From positions 1-64,000 of the forward strand of contig JAEEQB010000001.1 in NCBI GenBank assembly GCA_016285075.1: a stretch of 64,000 bases of DNA, read 5' to 3'. The translations under genes and the position numbers were made by a program. The notes under the pieces are model-generated. The model was not told where the DNA came from, did not search any database, and was given only the letters and a program-made list of their open reading frames with translations. This DNA comes from Prevotella sp. (GTDB lineage Bacteria; Bacteroidota; Bacteroidia; Bacteroidales; Bacteroidaceae). This document shows positions 36,233 to 44,718 of this stretch, in pieces; position 1 is the stretch's first letter; every line of letters starts with the position of its first letter.

Positions 36233-37114
36233 ATGAAATTAACAAGTAAAATCAGAGACTACGTTCTCTTACAAAGATATAATATTGGCTTTATCGATGG
36301 TGATTTACAATCGGTAATGGAAGGTAATGCCATTCGTGTAAATTGGGTCAAGCATAACTACAAAGACCGATGGTTTGCTGACCCTTTTATTCTGGATGTC
36401 ACTGAGAATGAAATACTGGTACTTGTGGAAGAATGGTATGACCCCATACAGCGTGGACGAATCTCCAAACTGACTGTCGATAAAAAGACTTATGAACTAA
36501 AAGACATCAAAGTGTTATTGGAATCAGAAACGCATCTGAGTTTTCCCATGATAGTCCGTAAAGACAATGGTATCTATGTCTATCCCGAGAATAGTGCGAC
36601 GGGCAAGTGGATAGAGTATAGATACAATTCTGAAACAGAAGGGTTGATTGCGCAGCGGATAATGGCACATCTGCCGCTGACAGACAGCGTGATTTGTGAC
36701 TATTTCAATGAACCGTTGATGTTCTCAACGAGTCTTCCTGATGCCAATGGAAAAGAATTGGGGATTTATGCTTGGGATGAAACTAAACAAGAATATACAG
36801 CCAAGGAGTATTACCATTTTGGAGAGAATCTGTCACGTATGGCAGGGGATTTCTTCAAATATCAAGATAAGATTTATCGACCCGCTCAAGTTTGCATTCA
36901 ATCATACGGTGATGCAGTATCTATTCAGGAAGTTTCTTTTGAGAATGGAAAATGGGATGTTCAGGAAATTAAGCGAATTTATTCACCACACCCTGACTAT
37001 GATTTAGGTTTCCATACCTTTAATATGTATAAGGATGTGATTGTCGTTGATGCCTTAGGGTTTAGGAAGCCTAAACTTTGTCATTTCCTGCGCAAAATGT
37101 GGCATGTGGTTTAA
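36233..37114 (+). CDS. GINT1-like beta-propeller glycosyltransferase domain protein
   Basis: The 293-residue protein resembles the N-terminal domain of plant glucosamine inositolphosphorylceramide transferase and its bacterial relatives, a five-bladed propeller. Features are RWFADPFILDV, ILVLVEEWYD, HLSFPMIVRKDNGIYVYPEN and DYDLGFHTFNMYKDVIVVDA. In bacterial loci such proteins occur among polysaccharide genes and are thought to be transferases. A related view is a sialidase/arabinanase-like propeller without known activity. It is followed by a GT4 gene 25 bases on and an acyltransferase gene. Confidence 0.68.
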   Translation: MKLTSKIRDYVLLQRYNIGFIDGDLQSVMEGNAIRVNWVKHNYKDRWFADPFILDVTENEILVLVEEWYDPIQRGRISKLTVDKKTYELKDIKVLLESETHLSFPMIVRKDNGIYVYPENSATGKWIEYRYNSETEGLIAQRIMAHLPLTDSVICDYFNEPLMFSTSLPDANGKELGIYAWDETKQEYTAKEYYHFGENLSRMAGDFFKYQDKIYRPAQVCIQSYGDAVSIQEVSFENGKWDVQEIKRIYSPHPDYDLGFHTFNMYKDVIVVDALGFRKPKLCHFLRKMWHVV

Positions 37115-37139
37115 TCTGATAAAACGTAAGTAAGCGATC

Positions 37140-38276
37140 ATGAGAATTGTCTATGTTGTCGGAGGACTTCTTACTCCAAATGGGATGAGTTCTGTGTTGA
37201 GTAGTAAGATCAACTACTTGGCTGAGCATACTGATTATGAACTCTATATGATCCTCACAGAAAAGGCAGGGCAAGAATGGTTTTACAAGGTGAATCCCAA
37301 GGTGAAATGGGTAAACTTTGACATCAACTTCGATGAGCTAGATATCATGCCTCTATATAAGAAGGTATTCTTCTATAGGATAAAATTGCGTAAATACAGG
37401 AAGATGTTTACAGACTATCTGATGGAGGTACGTCCAGATATTACAGTGTCCACAGTAAGGAGAGAAATCAATTTCATCAATGATATCCAAGATGGGAGCA
37501 AGAAGATTGGTGAGATTCACTTCAATCGCTTTAACTATCGTGATTTCAGCAAAAAATGGCTTCCAGATTCTGTGAATTGTTTTATTGCAAGGAAATGGAT
37601 GGATAGCCTGATTAAACAGCTCAAACGTTTAGACAAGTTTGTGGTTCTGTCTGATGAGGATTTCCAAAACTGGCCAGAGTTGACAAACAAGATCGTGATT
37701 CCTAATTTCCTTTCTTATTTTCCCGACTTCCACTCTACTTGTGAAAACAAACAGGTGATTGCTGTGGGGCGTTATACATGGGTGAAGGGCTTCGACTTAT
37801 TGCTGCAGGCATGGAAGAAGGTGTATGACAAACATCCAGACTGGACTCTCAATATCTTTGGCAGTGGTGAACGAGATAATTACGTACGTCAGGCACAAGA
37901 ACTTGGCATTGCAGAGGTGGTAAATTGTAACCCTGCAACCAGCAATATTTATGAGAAATACCGTGAAAGCTCTATTTTCGCTTTTAGTTCTCGTTTTGAA
38001 GGATTTGGCTTGGTACTAGCTGAAGCTATGTCTACAGGCGTTCCTGCAGTTTCTTTTGCCAGCCCGTGTGGTCCTTTAGCCATCATCTCAGATAAGGAGG
38101 ATGGTATACTTGTTGAGAAAGAAAATGTTGAAAAGTTTGCCGAAGCATTCTGCTATTTGATAGAGAACCCTTCTATAAGGAAGGAGTATGGTCAGAATGC
38201 AATTGCTAAAGCAAAACAGTTCTCGCAAGACAAGATTATGAAAAAGTGGATAGACCTATTCCAATCATTCTCTTGA
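37140..38276 (+). CDS. GT4 glycosyltransferase
   Basis: The 378-residue GT-B enzyme has RIVYVVGGL, VSTVRREINFINDI, IAVGRYTWVKGFDLLLQAW and SSRFEGFGLVLAEAMSTGVPAVSFASPCGP with the EX7E motif. It is closely related to the minus-strand gene at 45745-46908 (shared LKRLDKFVVL, RREINFI and VGRYT.KGFDLLLQAW). It follows the GINT1-like gene by 25 bases and runs into the acyltransferase frame. Confidence 0.92.
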   Translation: MRIVYVVGGLLTPNGMSSVLSSKINYLAEHTDYELYMILTEKAGQEWFYKVNPKVKWVNFDINFDELDIMPLYKKVFFYRIKLRKYRKMFTDYLMEVRPDITVSTVRREINFINDIQDGSKKIGEIHFNRFNYRDFSKKWLPDSVNCFIARKWMDSLIKQLKRLDKFVVLSDEDFQNWPELTNKIVIPNFLSYFPDFHSTCENKQVIAVGRYTWVKGFDLLLQAWKKVYDKHPDWTLNIFGSGERDNYVRQAQELGIAEVVNCNPATSNIYEKYRESSIFAFSSRFEGFGLVLAEAMSTGVPAVSFASPCGPLAIISDKEDGILVEKENVEKFAEAFCYLIENPSIRKEYGQNAIAKAKQFSQDKIMKKWIDLFQSFS

Positions 38277-38329
38277 CATCTAGTCTTTTTTGCTATTTTG
38301 CCATATATCAGACTAAGAACCTCAAAAAA

Positions 38330-39448
38330 ATGATAGAAATGTCCAGATGCTTTTTTGGTTATTTCAATAACTTAACAAAAGAAGAATGTCGTATCATGAG
38401 AGGATGGGCCATCATTGCCATCGTCCTTCATAACTATTGCCACAAGCTTCCTCTTGCTTCAACAGAAAATGAATTTGTATGGGTATTCGACCATACTCAA
38501 TATTTCTTTCATCATTTTGCAGATTCTCTATTTATCAATATCTTCTCTTTCTGGGGGCATTATGGTGTTCCCATCTTCGTGTTTCTTAGTGGTTATGGAC
38601 TAGCGATGAAATATGAAATATGTAATAGGGGGAAAATCAACATCAAAAGATTCATTCTCAGCCATTATAAGAAGTTGACCACTATGATGCTTTTGGGACT
38701 AATGGCATATTACCTGTATTGTTGGGCGATTTCTGATACATTCACGATGAATGACTATTTTGGGCTTCGACTAGCTGCAATGCTCACATATACCATCAAT
38801 CTGATTCCATTTGGTTATTTCCCCGTAGAACCTGGTCCTTATTGGTATTTCATGTTGACAATGGAACTATATGTTATATATATATTCCTTCTTCACAAAA
38901 AGGGGAATCTTCCTCTTTTTCTATTATGTTTCATAAGCATTATGGCATTTGGAGTATTTGAAGGACAGGGAAAAATGATATTGTGGATGAAACTCAATCT
39001 GTTTGGTGCAAGTATACCATTTTCTCTTGGTATACTTGCGGGCAGATCAAATCTGAAAGCAAAGAGTTACGAGTCTTCTTCTCGTACAGGCACATATGGC
39101 CTTCTAATGCTTGTATCATTACCCATACTTATTGTCTCAGAATTACATTTCTATACATGGCTTTTTACGTCTATCGCTGTATTAGTATTTGGAATCAGCT
39201 TGTCAAGGTTGTCAAAAGGGGTTGTGGGAAAAGCTGTAGGTTGGATTGGTGGCGTTTCCAATATTATTTTTGTTGTTCATCCTATAATCAGGGAATTATA
39301 TTTGGGAGAGTATGGTATTAAACCTGCATCGCCATTCATAGGTCTGTTGTCGTATATAGCTATAACCTTAGTAATCGCATCTGTAATAAAGTACAGAATC
39401 CAGGTCCTTCATATTGTCCAAAAAATTGTCCAGAATCCTGATTTGTAA
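38330..39448 (+). CDS. Acyltransferase 3 family membrane protein
   Basis: A 372-residue membrane protein of about ten helices with IMRGWAIIAIVLHNYCH (catalytic-type His) and GVPIFVFLSGYGLA, typical of acyltransferase-3. It likely modifies a sugar of the surface glycan. The frame is open back to GTG 38246 inside the GT4 gene, but the extra 28 residues are unlike the family, so ATG 38330 is proposed. Confidence 0.85.
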   Translation: MIEMSRCFFGYFNNLTKEECRIMRGWAIIAIVLHNYCHKLPLASTENEFVWVFDHTQYFFHHFADSLFINIFSFWGHYGVPIFVFLSGYGLAMKYEICNRGKINIKRFILSHYKKLTTMMLLGLMAYYLYCWAISDTFTMNDYFGLRLAAMLTYTINLIPFGYFPVEPGPYWYFMLTMELYVIYIFLLHKKGNLPLFLLCFISIMAFGVFEGQGKMILWMKLNLFGASIPFSLGILAGRSNLKAKSYESSSRTGTYGLLMLVSLPILIVSELHFYTWLFTSIAVLVFGISLSRLSKGVVGKAVGWIGGVSNIIFVVHPIIRELYLGEYGIKPASPFIGLLSYIAITLVIASVIKYRIQVLHIVQKIVQNPDL

Positions 39449-39460
39449 TTTCTATTTCTA

Positions 39461-40711
39461 CTACATGCTGTGAATATAGCAATAACCATTGTATAAGGAA
39501 AAAAAGACTGCAACAAGAAGGAGGAATCCAATAACAGACCCACGTAACAGGCTGTTTTTCAGACTGCTGACAGCGAGAGAAAGAGTAATAGGAACAAAGA
39601 AAATCCAATGCTCACAAAAGAGTTGTAATTCATTTAGGCCATAACCGACAACAAAATGCATAAAAAGGTCAAATAACATACAGCTCAAACATATCTTCCC
39701 AACTAAAGAACGGATATTGCGTACTAATCCATATATGGATAATATGTAAATAAAGGCAATGACCATATCCATCAAAATTGATGGATATGGAGGGAGAACA
39801 GTTGCATCTTTGGTGTAGACAATCAAGTTGGTTGAGTGGAAGAGTATTGGCTCGGAAAGGAAATGGCACCAAGCCAAGTAAAATTTGTTTGGTAATTCGT
39901 GAACAAACTTCAAGGTATCATTGAATATAGCATCATTGAGGGGAATGTGCTTATAAACAATCCGATAAACTAATCCTGCAGCAGTCAACAAAAACATTAT
40001 ACAAAATAACCAAGATGAACGTGTAGTCCGTTTTATAGCATTGTAAATATTACCGTTTTCCTCCCAAATCTTTACAAATAGAAATTTTACACAATTTGTA
40101 AGAGTTGTACCTGTTAGGAATAGGAAAAGGATGCTATCGGTATAATAATTCGAGTGTCTAAGAACTGCTGAAAGAATCAACAGTACCATAAAAAACATTG
40201 TAAATACAAAGGTCTCTGGTTGCCCTGATAACAGTATAACATGGGCAAATGTCGGGAACAAGATTATTGCAGTTATAGTAGCCCATTTGTCTGCCCCGAT
40301 TTCACGGCATATCTTGAAAATCATAAGATTGCTAAGTGATGAAATGATACACGATATGAATGAAAACACAAAGACATGCAATTTATAAAACAATAATGCA
40401 TCAATAATTAAACTTGGAAGATTAAAAATTACGAAACAAGGATGACGGAGATTCCAAGACAATAGTTTGGATAGATGTAGTTTGGGATAGTCTCCTCCGA
40501 TATAAAAAAAAGTGTCATAACCCATTAACTCTACTTGATCCTCACTCAAGTCAACATAAAAGGAAAAAAGGAGTGAAAATAGGAGGAACCAAATAAGTGT
40601 TGAAAAAAATATTGTAGACTCCAAGCGATTACTTGGAATCATATCTGCATAAAGTGATTTGACTGCTAAGCCTAATCCTTTTGTACTCTCTTTGATAGTT
40701 TTACGTACCAT
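39461..40711 (-). CDS. Polytopic membrane protein, possible GT-C-type transferase
   Basis: A 416-residue protein with about ten hydrophobic helices. I do not recognise its family with certainty. A long loop after the first helix holds GYDTFFYIGGDYPKLHL, and acidic residues in the first outer loop are a feature of GT-C polyprenyl-sugar-dependent transferases. It lies 11 bases after the LtaS-like gene in the same operon and beside the UbiA-HAD-GtrA group, which would supply polyprenyl-phosphate sugars. A transferase role is therefore inferred, not shown. Confidence 0.55.
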   Translation of the reverse strand: MVRKTIKESTKGLGLAVKSLYADMIPSNRLESTIFFSTLIWFLLFSLLFSFYVDLSEDQVELMGYDTFFYIGGDYPKLHLSKLLSWNLRHPCFVIFNLPSLIIDALLFYKLHVFVFSFISCIISSLSNLMIFKICREIGADKWATITAIILFPTFAHVILLSGQPETFVFTMFFMVLLILSAVLRHSNYYTDSILFLFLTGTTLTNCVKFLFVKIWEENGNIYNAIKRTTRSSWLFCIMFLLTAAGLVYRIVYKHIPLNDAIFNDTLKFVHELPNKFYLAWCHFLSEPILFHSTNLIVYTKDATVLPPYPSILMDMVIAFIYILSIYGLVRNIRSLVGKICLSCMLFDLFMHFVVGYGLNELQLFCEHWIFFVPITLSLAVSSLKNSLLRGSVIGFLLLVAVFFSLYNGYCYIHSM

Positions 40712-40722
40712 TAATATTTAGT

Positions 40723-42480
40723 TTACTGTTTTTTCTTTCGAAAGTAATCACCGTTTATAATCCATTCGGACAATTGCCAGGTTTTATCTGAAACAGAGTT
40801 CGAATAATTAGGATTTAATAAGGTGTGACCTAGACCACGCCATTCACTTTCAACACCGATAATATCTAATAATGTCGTGTAAACATCTAATTGGTTACAA
40901 TCACCCGACCACGCTCGATTCTTGTCAAATCCACCGTTAACAATAAATAAGGGTAATTCATCACTAACTTCTCCTTCTATATCCATATTTTTCAAATGAG
41001 GCTCATGGTCTGCTGCTATCACTATCAAACTCTTTTCATATAAGCCATCTGCCTTTAAATGCTCAATATACTTGCCAATTTGCTCATCAAAATAGTGACT
41101 TGTAATTAAATAGTTTCTATAACGATTTGGCAAAGAACAGTTATTAAGGTGAAAACCATGTTCCACGCATTCGTCGAAAGGCTCATGCATTGACAATGTC
41201 AATATAAGGCTAAAGCTGTTTGACGGCATCCTAGCATCCAGTATTTTTGCAAAATCAAAAATCTCTTCATCTGTAAGATCATCTCCTGTTAGATTCTTGC
41301 TATAATCATTTCTCGAATACATAGTTCTAATATGGTATACTTCATTCATTGCGTTCTGTTCCCACAGCGAGGCATTTGTTGGAATTAATATCTGAGAATA
41401 GTTTACCAATCCATGTTTGTGTAAAAGATAAGGAAGGCCTACAAAACGGTCATTTTTGGCTATACCTACAGTTACTTCAGTACGTAGAGGAAGTAATCCC
41501 GTCATGTAAATTAATTGTCCATCAGATGATCTTCCAATAGTCGCATTAGGCCGAACATGACCATTATAATACACATTCGAGTCTCGCTTTAATTGATTTA
41601 AATAAGGGGTTATCTCCTTCCCATCAATTTTCAAATCGGTTAATACAGACAAATAGGACTCAACGATGATAAAAATGACATTTTGAATACCGTTATCAAG
41701 AGTCTTTCCAGTTACTCTCTTTTCATGGTTCATATACTCTTCTTCAATTGCCTTCATTTCTGTTGTACCCAATTCAGTTACTTTTCCACCACTAAAGATG
41801 TGATCAAGCACAATCGATCTCAATAATCCTTCATGAAAAGTAGCCCAATTTGGATATACACTTTTCCAATTAGGATGCTCCGAATTTCCAGAGTAAGAAG
41901 GGATAATTGTTTGTATTGCCCTTTCATATGATCCACTCACTAAATAAATTGAATGACTAACCACCAATAATGTCAAAACAAGAGTCCAAATTACACCCAA
42001 AATGTATAAAGATACATTGGTATGTATTCTTTTATTTCTGTAAAGGATAAGAATTAAAACAAAGAGTATTAGTAATAGAACATGAACTAGGTCATATGCT
42101 TTAATTTCTGATAATATGCTTTGTATTACAACATTATCATTTATATTTCCGGCTTGTCCAATGGCAGAAAAAGAAAGATATTGACCAAAAAAGCGAGAAT
42201 AAATAATATTTGAAAAAGAAAGAATTAGGGTAATGAAGAAAGTAACTGTAAGACTTGTCTTTACTCGACCCCAGGATAAAAGAAGAGATAAGAGAAATAC
42301 TGCCGTAACATCTAAAAGAACAGCAAAGAAATTGTCTAAAATTGATGTCTTGGAAAAATAGAAATCAATCCCAATAGAGAAAAAGAACTGATAATGCATA
42401 TAAAGCATATTCAGTAAAGGAAACATAAAGAGAATTAAGAACAGATAATTCTTCCGTAAATTGAAAACGAAACCTTTCAT
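40723..42480 (-). CDS. LtaS/MdoB-like phosphotransferase (sulfatase-fold membrane protein)
   Basis: The 585-residue protein has about five N-terminal helices and an extracytoplasmic sulfatase-like domain from about residue 265. Features are NVIFIIVESYLS (metal-binding Glu), GRSSDGQLIYMTGLLPL (probable Ser nucleophile), LSMHEPFDECVEHG and IVIAADHEPH (metal ligands). The family transfers glycerol-phosphate, or phosphoethanolamine in relatives, from phospholipid to glycans, so it may decorate the EPS. ATG 42480 is chosen because a consensus promoter (42504-42535, minus strand) lies inside the longer open frame. Confidence 0.88.
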   Translation of the reverse strand: MKGFVFNLRKNYLFLILFMFPLLNMLYMHYQFFFSIGIDFYFSKTSILDNFFAVLLDVTAVFLLSLLLSWGRVKTSLTVTFFITLILSFSNIIYSRFFGQYLSFSAIGQAGNINDNVVIQSILSEIKAYDLVHVLLLILFVLILILYRNKRIHTNVSLYILGVIWTLVLTLLVVSHSIYLVSGSYERAIQTIIPSYSGNSEHPNWKSVYPNWATFHEGLLRSIVLDHIFSGGKVTELGTTEMKAIEEEYMNHEKRVTGKTLDNGIQNVIFIIVESYLSVLTDLKIDGKEITPYLNQLKRDSNVYYNGHVRPNATIGRSSDGQLIYMTGLLPLRTEVTVGIAKNDRFVGLPYLLHKHGLVNYSQILIPTNASLWEQNAMNEVYHIRTMYSRNDYSKNLTGDDLTDEEIFDFAKILDARMPSNSFSLILTLSMHEPFDECVEHGFHLNNCSLPNRYRNYLITSHYFDEQIGKYIEHLKADGLYEKSLIVIAADHEPHLKNMDIEGEVSDELPLFIVNGGFDKNRAWSGDCNQLDVYTTLLDIIGVESEWRGLGHTLLNPNYSNSVSDKTWQLSEWIINGDYFRKKKQ

Positions 42481-42503
42481 TTTAATGCCTTCTATTTTTT
42501 TTG

Positions 42504-42535
42504 CAAAGGTAGTCATTATTTCGAAAAAAAGCAAA
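42504..42535 (-). promoter_or_regulatory. Promoter of the LtaS-like gene
   Basis: On the minus strand TTTG (42532-42535), 20 bases and TACCTTTG (42504-42511) match the consensus. Start of transcription should be near 42498, 18 bases before the ATG. Confidence 0.85.
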
Positions 42536-42622
42536 AAATATCAGAATTAAGAGAATAAATAATGAAAAACAATCGTATTCTAAAAAAAAATAGTAATTTT
42601 GTAGCCATTAAACAACACTCAT

Positions 42623-43501
42623 ATGAGATACTACATACAACTACTCCGTCCACACCAATGGCTCAAGAATCTTTTTGTCTTTGCACCATTATTTTTCAGC
42701 AACAATATTCTAAAGATAGATTATCTTATCCCGACATGTTTTGTGTTTCTGGCTTTCTGTTTCATCTCTAGCAGTATTTATTGCATCAATGACATACATG
42801 ATGCTGAGGCAGACAGATTGCATCCGGAGAAACGTAAACGGCCGATAGCATCCGGTAACATTTCCCGCATGCAAGCATCTTTTTTTGCTATACTTTTAGC
42901 AATAATGGCTGTTGCTCTTGTTTTTATTGTTCCCGGCACAAATGCACTTCCTTTGATTAGCATTCTGCTTGTATATTGGTTGATGAACATAGCCTATAGT
43001 TTCAAACTGAAGCAATATGGTATTATTGATATCTTCTGTATTGCCATAGGGTTTGTATTAAGAGTCTTAATTGGAGGGCAAGTGACTGGAATATGGATTT
43101 CCCAATGGATAGTACTTCTGACATTTCTTCTTGCTTTATTTCTTGCTCTTACAAAAAGATATGATGACTGTAGTATATTCGAAGCAACAGGCAATAGACC
43201 ACGTAAGAGCATTACCACATATAACAAGGAATTTATTACGACATCCACCTCCATCATTGCAGCTATTACATCTGTTTGCTATATTATGTATACACTTTCT
43301 GAAACAGTAATAGAACGCACAGGGAGTCAGTATTTGTACCTAACATCTGTTTGGGTATTGGCTGGTTTGCTTCGATATGTTCAGAATATGATTGTTTATA
43401 AACGGAGTAAAAGTCCTACCAATCTGCTCATCAAAGACTCTTTCCTACATCTTTGCATTCTTGGGTGGATAGTATCTTTTATCATTATCATCTATGTATA
43501 G
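42623..43501 (+). CDS. UbiA-family prenyltransferase, decaprenyl-phosphate phosphoribosyltransferase-like
   Basis: The 292-residue membrane protein has about eight helices. The first Asp-rich motif NDIHDAEADRLHPEKRKRPIASG-type region (about residues 52-75) has the HPEKRKRPIA form seen in phosphoribosyl-transferring UbiA proteins such as mycobacterial Rv3806c. The second motif is KRYDD (about 178). It should attach phosphoribose from PRPP to polyprenyl phosphate. It overlaps the HAD phosphatase gene by eight bases, which fits removal of the phosphate in the next step. Confidence 0.88.
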   Translation: MRYYIQLLRPHQWLKNLFVFAPLFFSNNILKIDYLIPTCFVFLAFCFISSSIYCINDIHDAEADRLHPEKRKRPIASGNISRMQASFFAILLAIMAVALVFIVPGTNALPLISILLVYWLMNIAYSFKLKQYGIIDIFCIAIGFVLRVLIGGQVTGIWISQWIVLLTFLLALFLALTKRYDDCSIFEATGNRPRKSITTYNKEFITTSTSIIAAITSVCYIMYTLSETVIERTGSQYLYLTSVWVLAGLLRYVQNMIVYKRSKSPTNLLIKDSFLHLCILGWIVSFIIIIYV

Positions 43502-44099
43502 AGGTCAAGAAAAAGAACGAGTGGTTGTCTTTGACTTTGATGGCACACTGACCAGAAAAGACACCCTCTTTGAATTCATCAGATTTGCCAAAGGGAAATA
43601 CGCATTGTTGTGTGGAATCATACGAAACTCTCCATTTATTATTGCCTATTTGTTGAAATTCTATCCTAACTATAAAGCCAAGCAAAGGTTATTCAGCTAT
43701 TTCTTCAAGGGTATGTCTTATGATGAATTCAGGCTTATAGGAAGAAACTTCTCAAAGGAAATTGACCTGTTCGTAAACCATCCACAATTATTACTCCTAA
43801 AAAAACATTTACAGGATGGAGATAAAGTATATGTCATCAGTGCCAGTATAACTGAGTGGGTAAGTCCTTGGTGTTTTGCTCAGGGAATAACTCATGTCTT
43901 ATGCACAGATGTAGAGGTGACTGACAGTCTGAAGCTAACAGGTCGATTCCGCACGAAAAACTGCTATGGGCAAGAGAAAGTCAACCGCCTTCTTGAAATA
44001 GAATCAGACAGGCATTCTTATTGGCTCATTGCTTATGGAGACAGTAAAGGCGATCGGGAAATGTTAAGTTTCGCCGATGAGGGACATCTTATAACCTAA
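43494..44099 (+). CDS. HAD-IB family phosphatase
   Basis: The 201-residue protein has HAD motif I VFDFDGTLTRKDT (residues 12-24), motif II ISAS, and motif IV GDSKGDREML (about 180). The class (SerB-like subfamily) removes phosphate from small molecules or lipid-linked sugars. Coupled to the UbiA-like gene, it is a good candidate to convert polyprenyl-phosphoryl-5-phosphoribose to polyprenyl-phosphoribose (inference). Confidence 0.88.
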   Translation: MYRGQEKERVVVFDFDGTLTRKDTLFEFIRFAKGKYALLCGIIRNSPFIIAYLLKFYPNYKAKQRLFSYFFKGMSYDEFRLIGRNFSKEIDLFVNHPQLLLLKKHLQDGDKVYVISASITEWVSPWCFAQGITHVLCTDVEVTDSLKLTGRFRTKNCYGQEKVNRLLEIESDRHSYWLIAYGDSKGDREMLSFADEGHLIT

Positions 44100-44110
44100 A
44101 GAGCAATACA

Positions 44111-44476
44111 ATGAATACTAAGGTTCAAGAGGTCATGAGATTTTGTATGGTTGGAGTAGTTGCAGTAGCAATTCAATTTGCTTGTTATTATCTCCTTATT
44201 GATTTTTGCGGTCATAACATAGCCCTACCTGTTAGCTATTTGGTAAGTTTGTCTTTTAATTATTTGTTAACACTGCGCTTTACTTTCAAGGTTTCTAGTA
44301 ATACAAAAAATGGTGTCGGATTTATTGTCAGTCACTGTGTGAATTTCACTTTGCAATTTCTGTTCTTGAATTTCTTTATTGGGTTAGGGATGGATAGAAG
44401 ATGGGCCATTGTTCCTGTTTTTATGGTTTGTGTCCCTATTAATTTTATTCTTGTCAGGCTTTCAATGAAACGATGA
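44111..44476 (+). CDS. GtrA family small membrane protein
   Basis: The 121-residue protein has four helices and the GtrA pattern (EVMRFCMVGVVAVAIQFACYY, PVSYLVSLSFNYLLTLRFTF). GtrA proteins are thought to flip or recruit polyprenyl-phosphate sugars; mycobacterial Rv3789 does so for decaprenyl-phosphoarabinose enzymes. It is the last gene of the UbiA-HAD-GtrA operon. Confidence 0.9.
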   Translation: MNTKVQEVMRFCMVGVVAVAIQFACYYLLIDFCGHNIALPVSYLVSLSFNYLLTLRFTFKVSSNTKNGVGFIVSHCVNFTLQFLFLNFFIGLGMDRRWAIVPVFMVCVPINFILVRLSMKR

Positions 44477-44718
44477 CTGTTATTATTACACGCCCTAAAT
44501 ATGAGTGTAATTGTTGAGTATAGGAAATAGGTGTTCTATATGATGTACCCATTTCTGCTCGTGCAACTTGATGTAGAATGTAATCTGGGTTACCTCTTGG
44601 AAGGCGTTCAATGTAAATTTCTTGATGAATGAGATCCCGACAATCAGGATGTTGTTATATTTTGAACAAAACTTCACAGGGTCTACTTTTTATCACCCCC
44701 CCCCAATGTCACATACCA
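44477..44718. other. Intergenic segment with a nine-base C tract
   Basis: A run of nine C (44696-44704) lies 15 bases after the stop of the minus-strand acyltransferase. A weak 7-bp inverted repeat (44485-44491 with 44505-44511) follows gtrA. No gene is recognised. Confidence 0.6.

Noticed and set aside
38246..38329. Upstream extension of the acyltransferase frame from GTG 38246
   Set aside because: It overlaps the GT4 gene by 31 bases and encodes residues unlike the family start; ATG 38330 is better.
44495..44677. Sixty-codon minus-strand frame after gtrA
   Set aside because: Too short, no promoter or homology signal; treated as intergenic.
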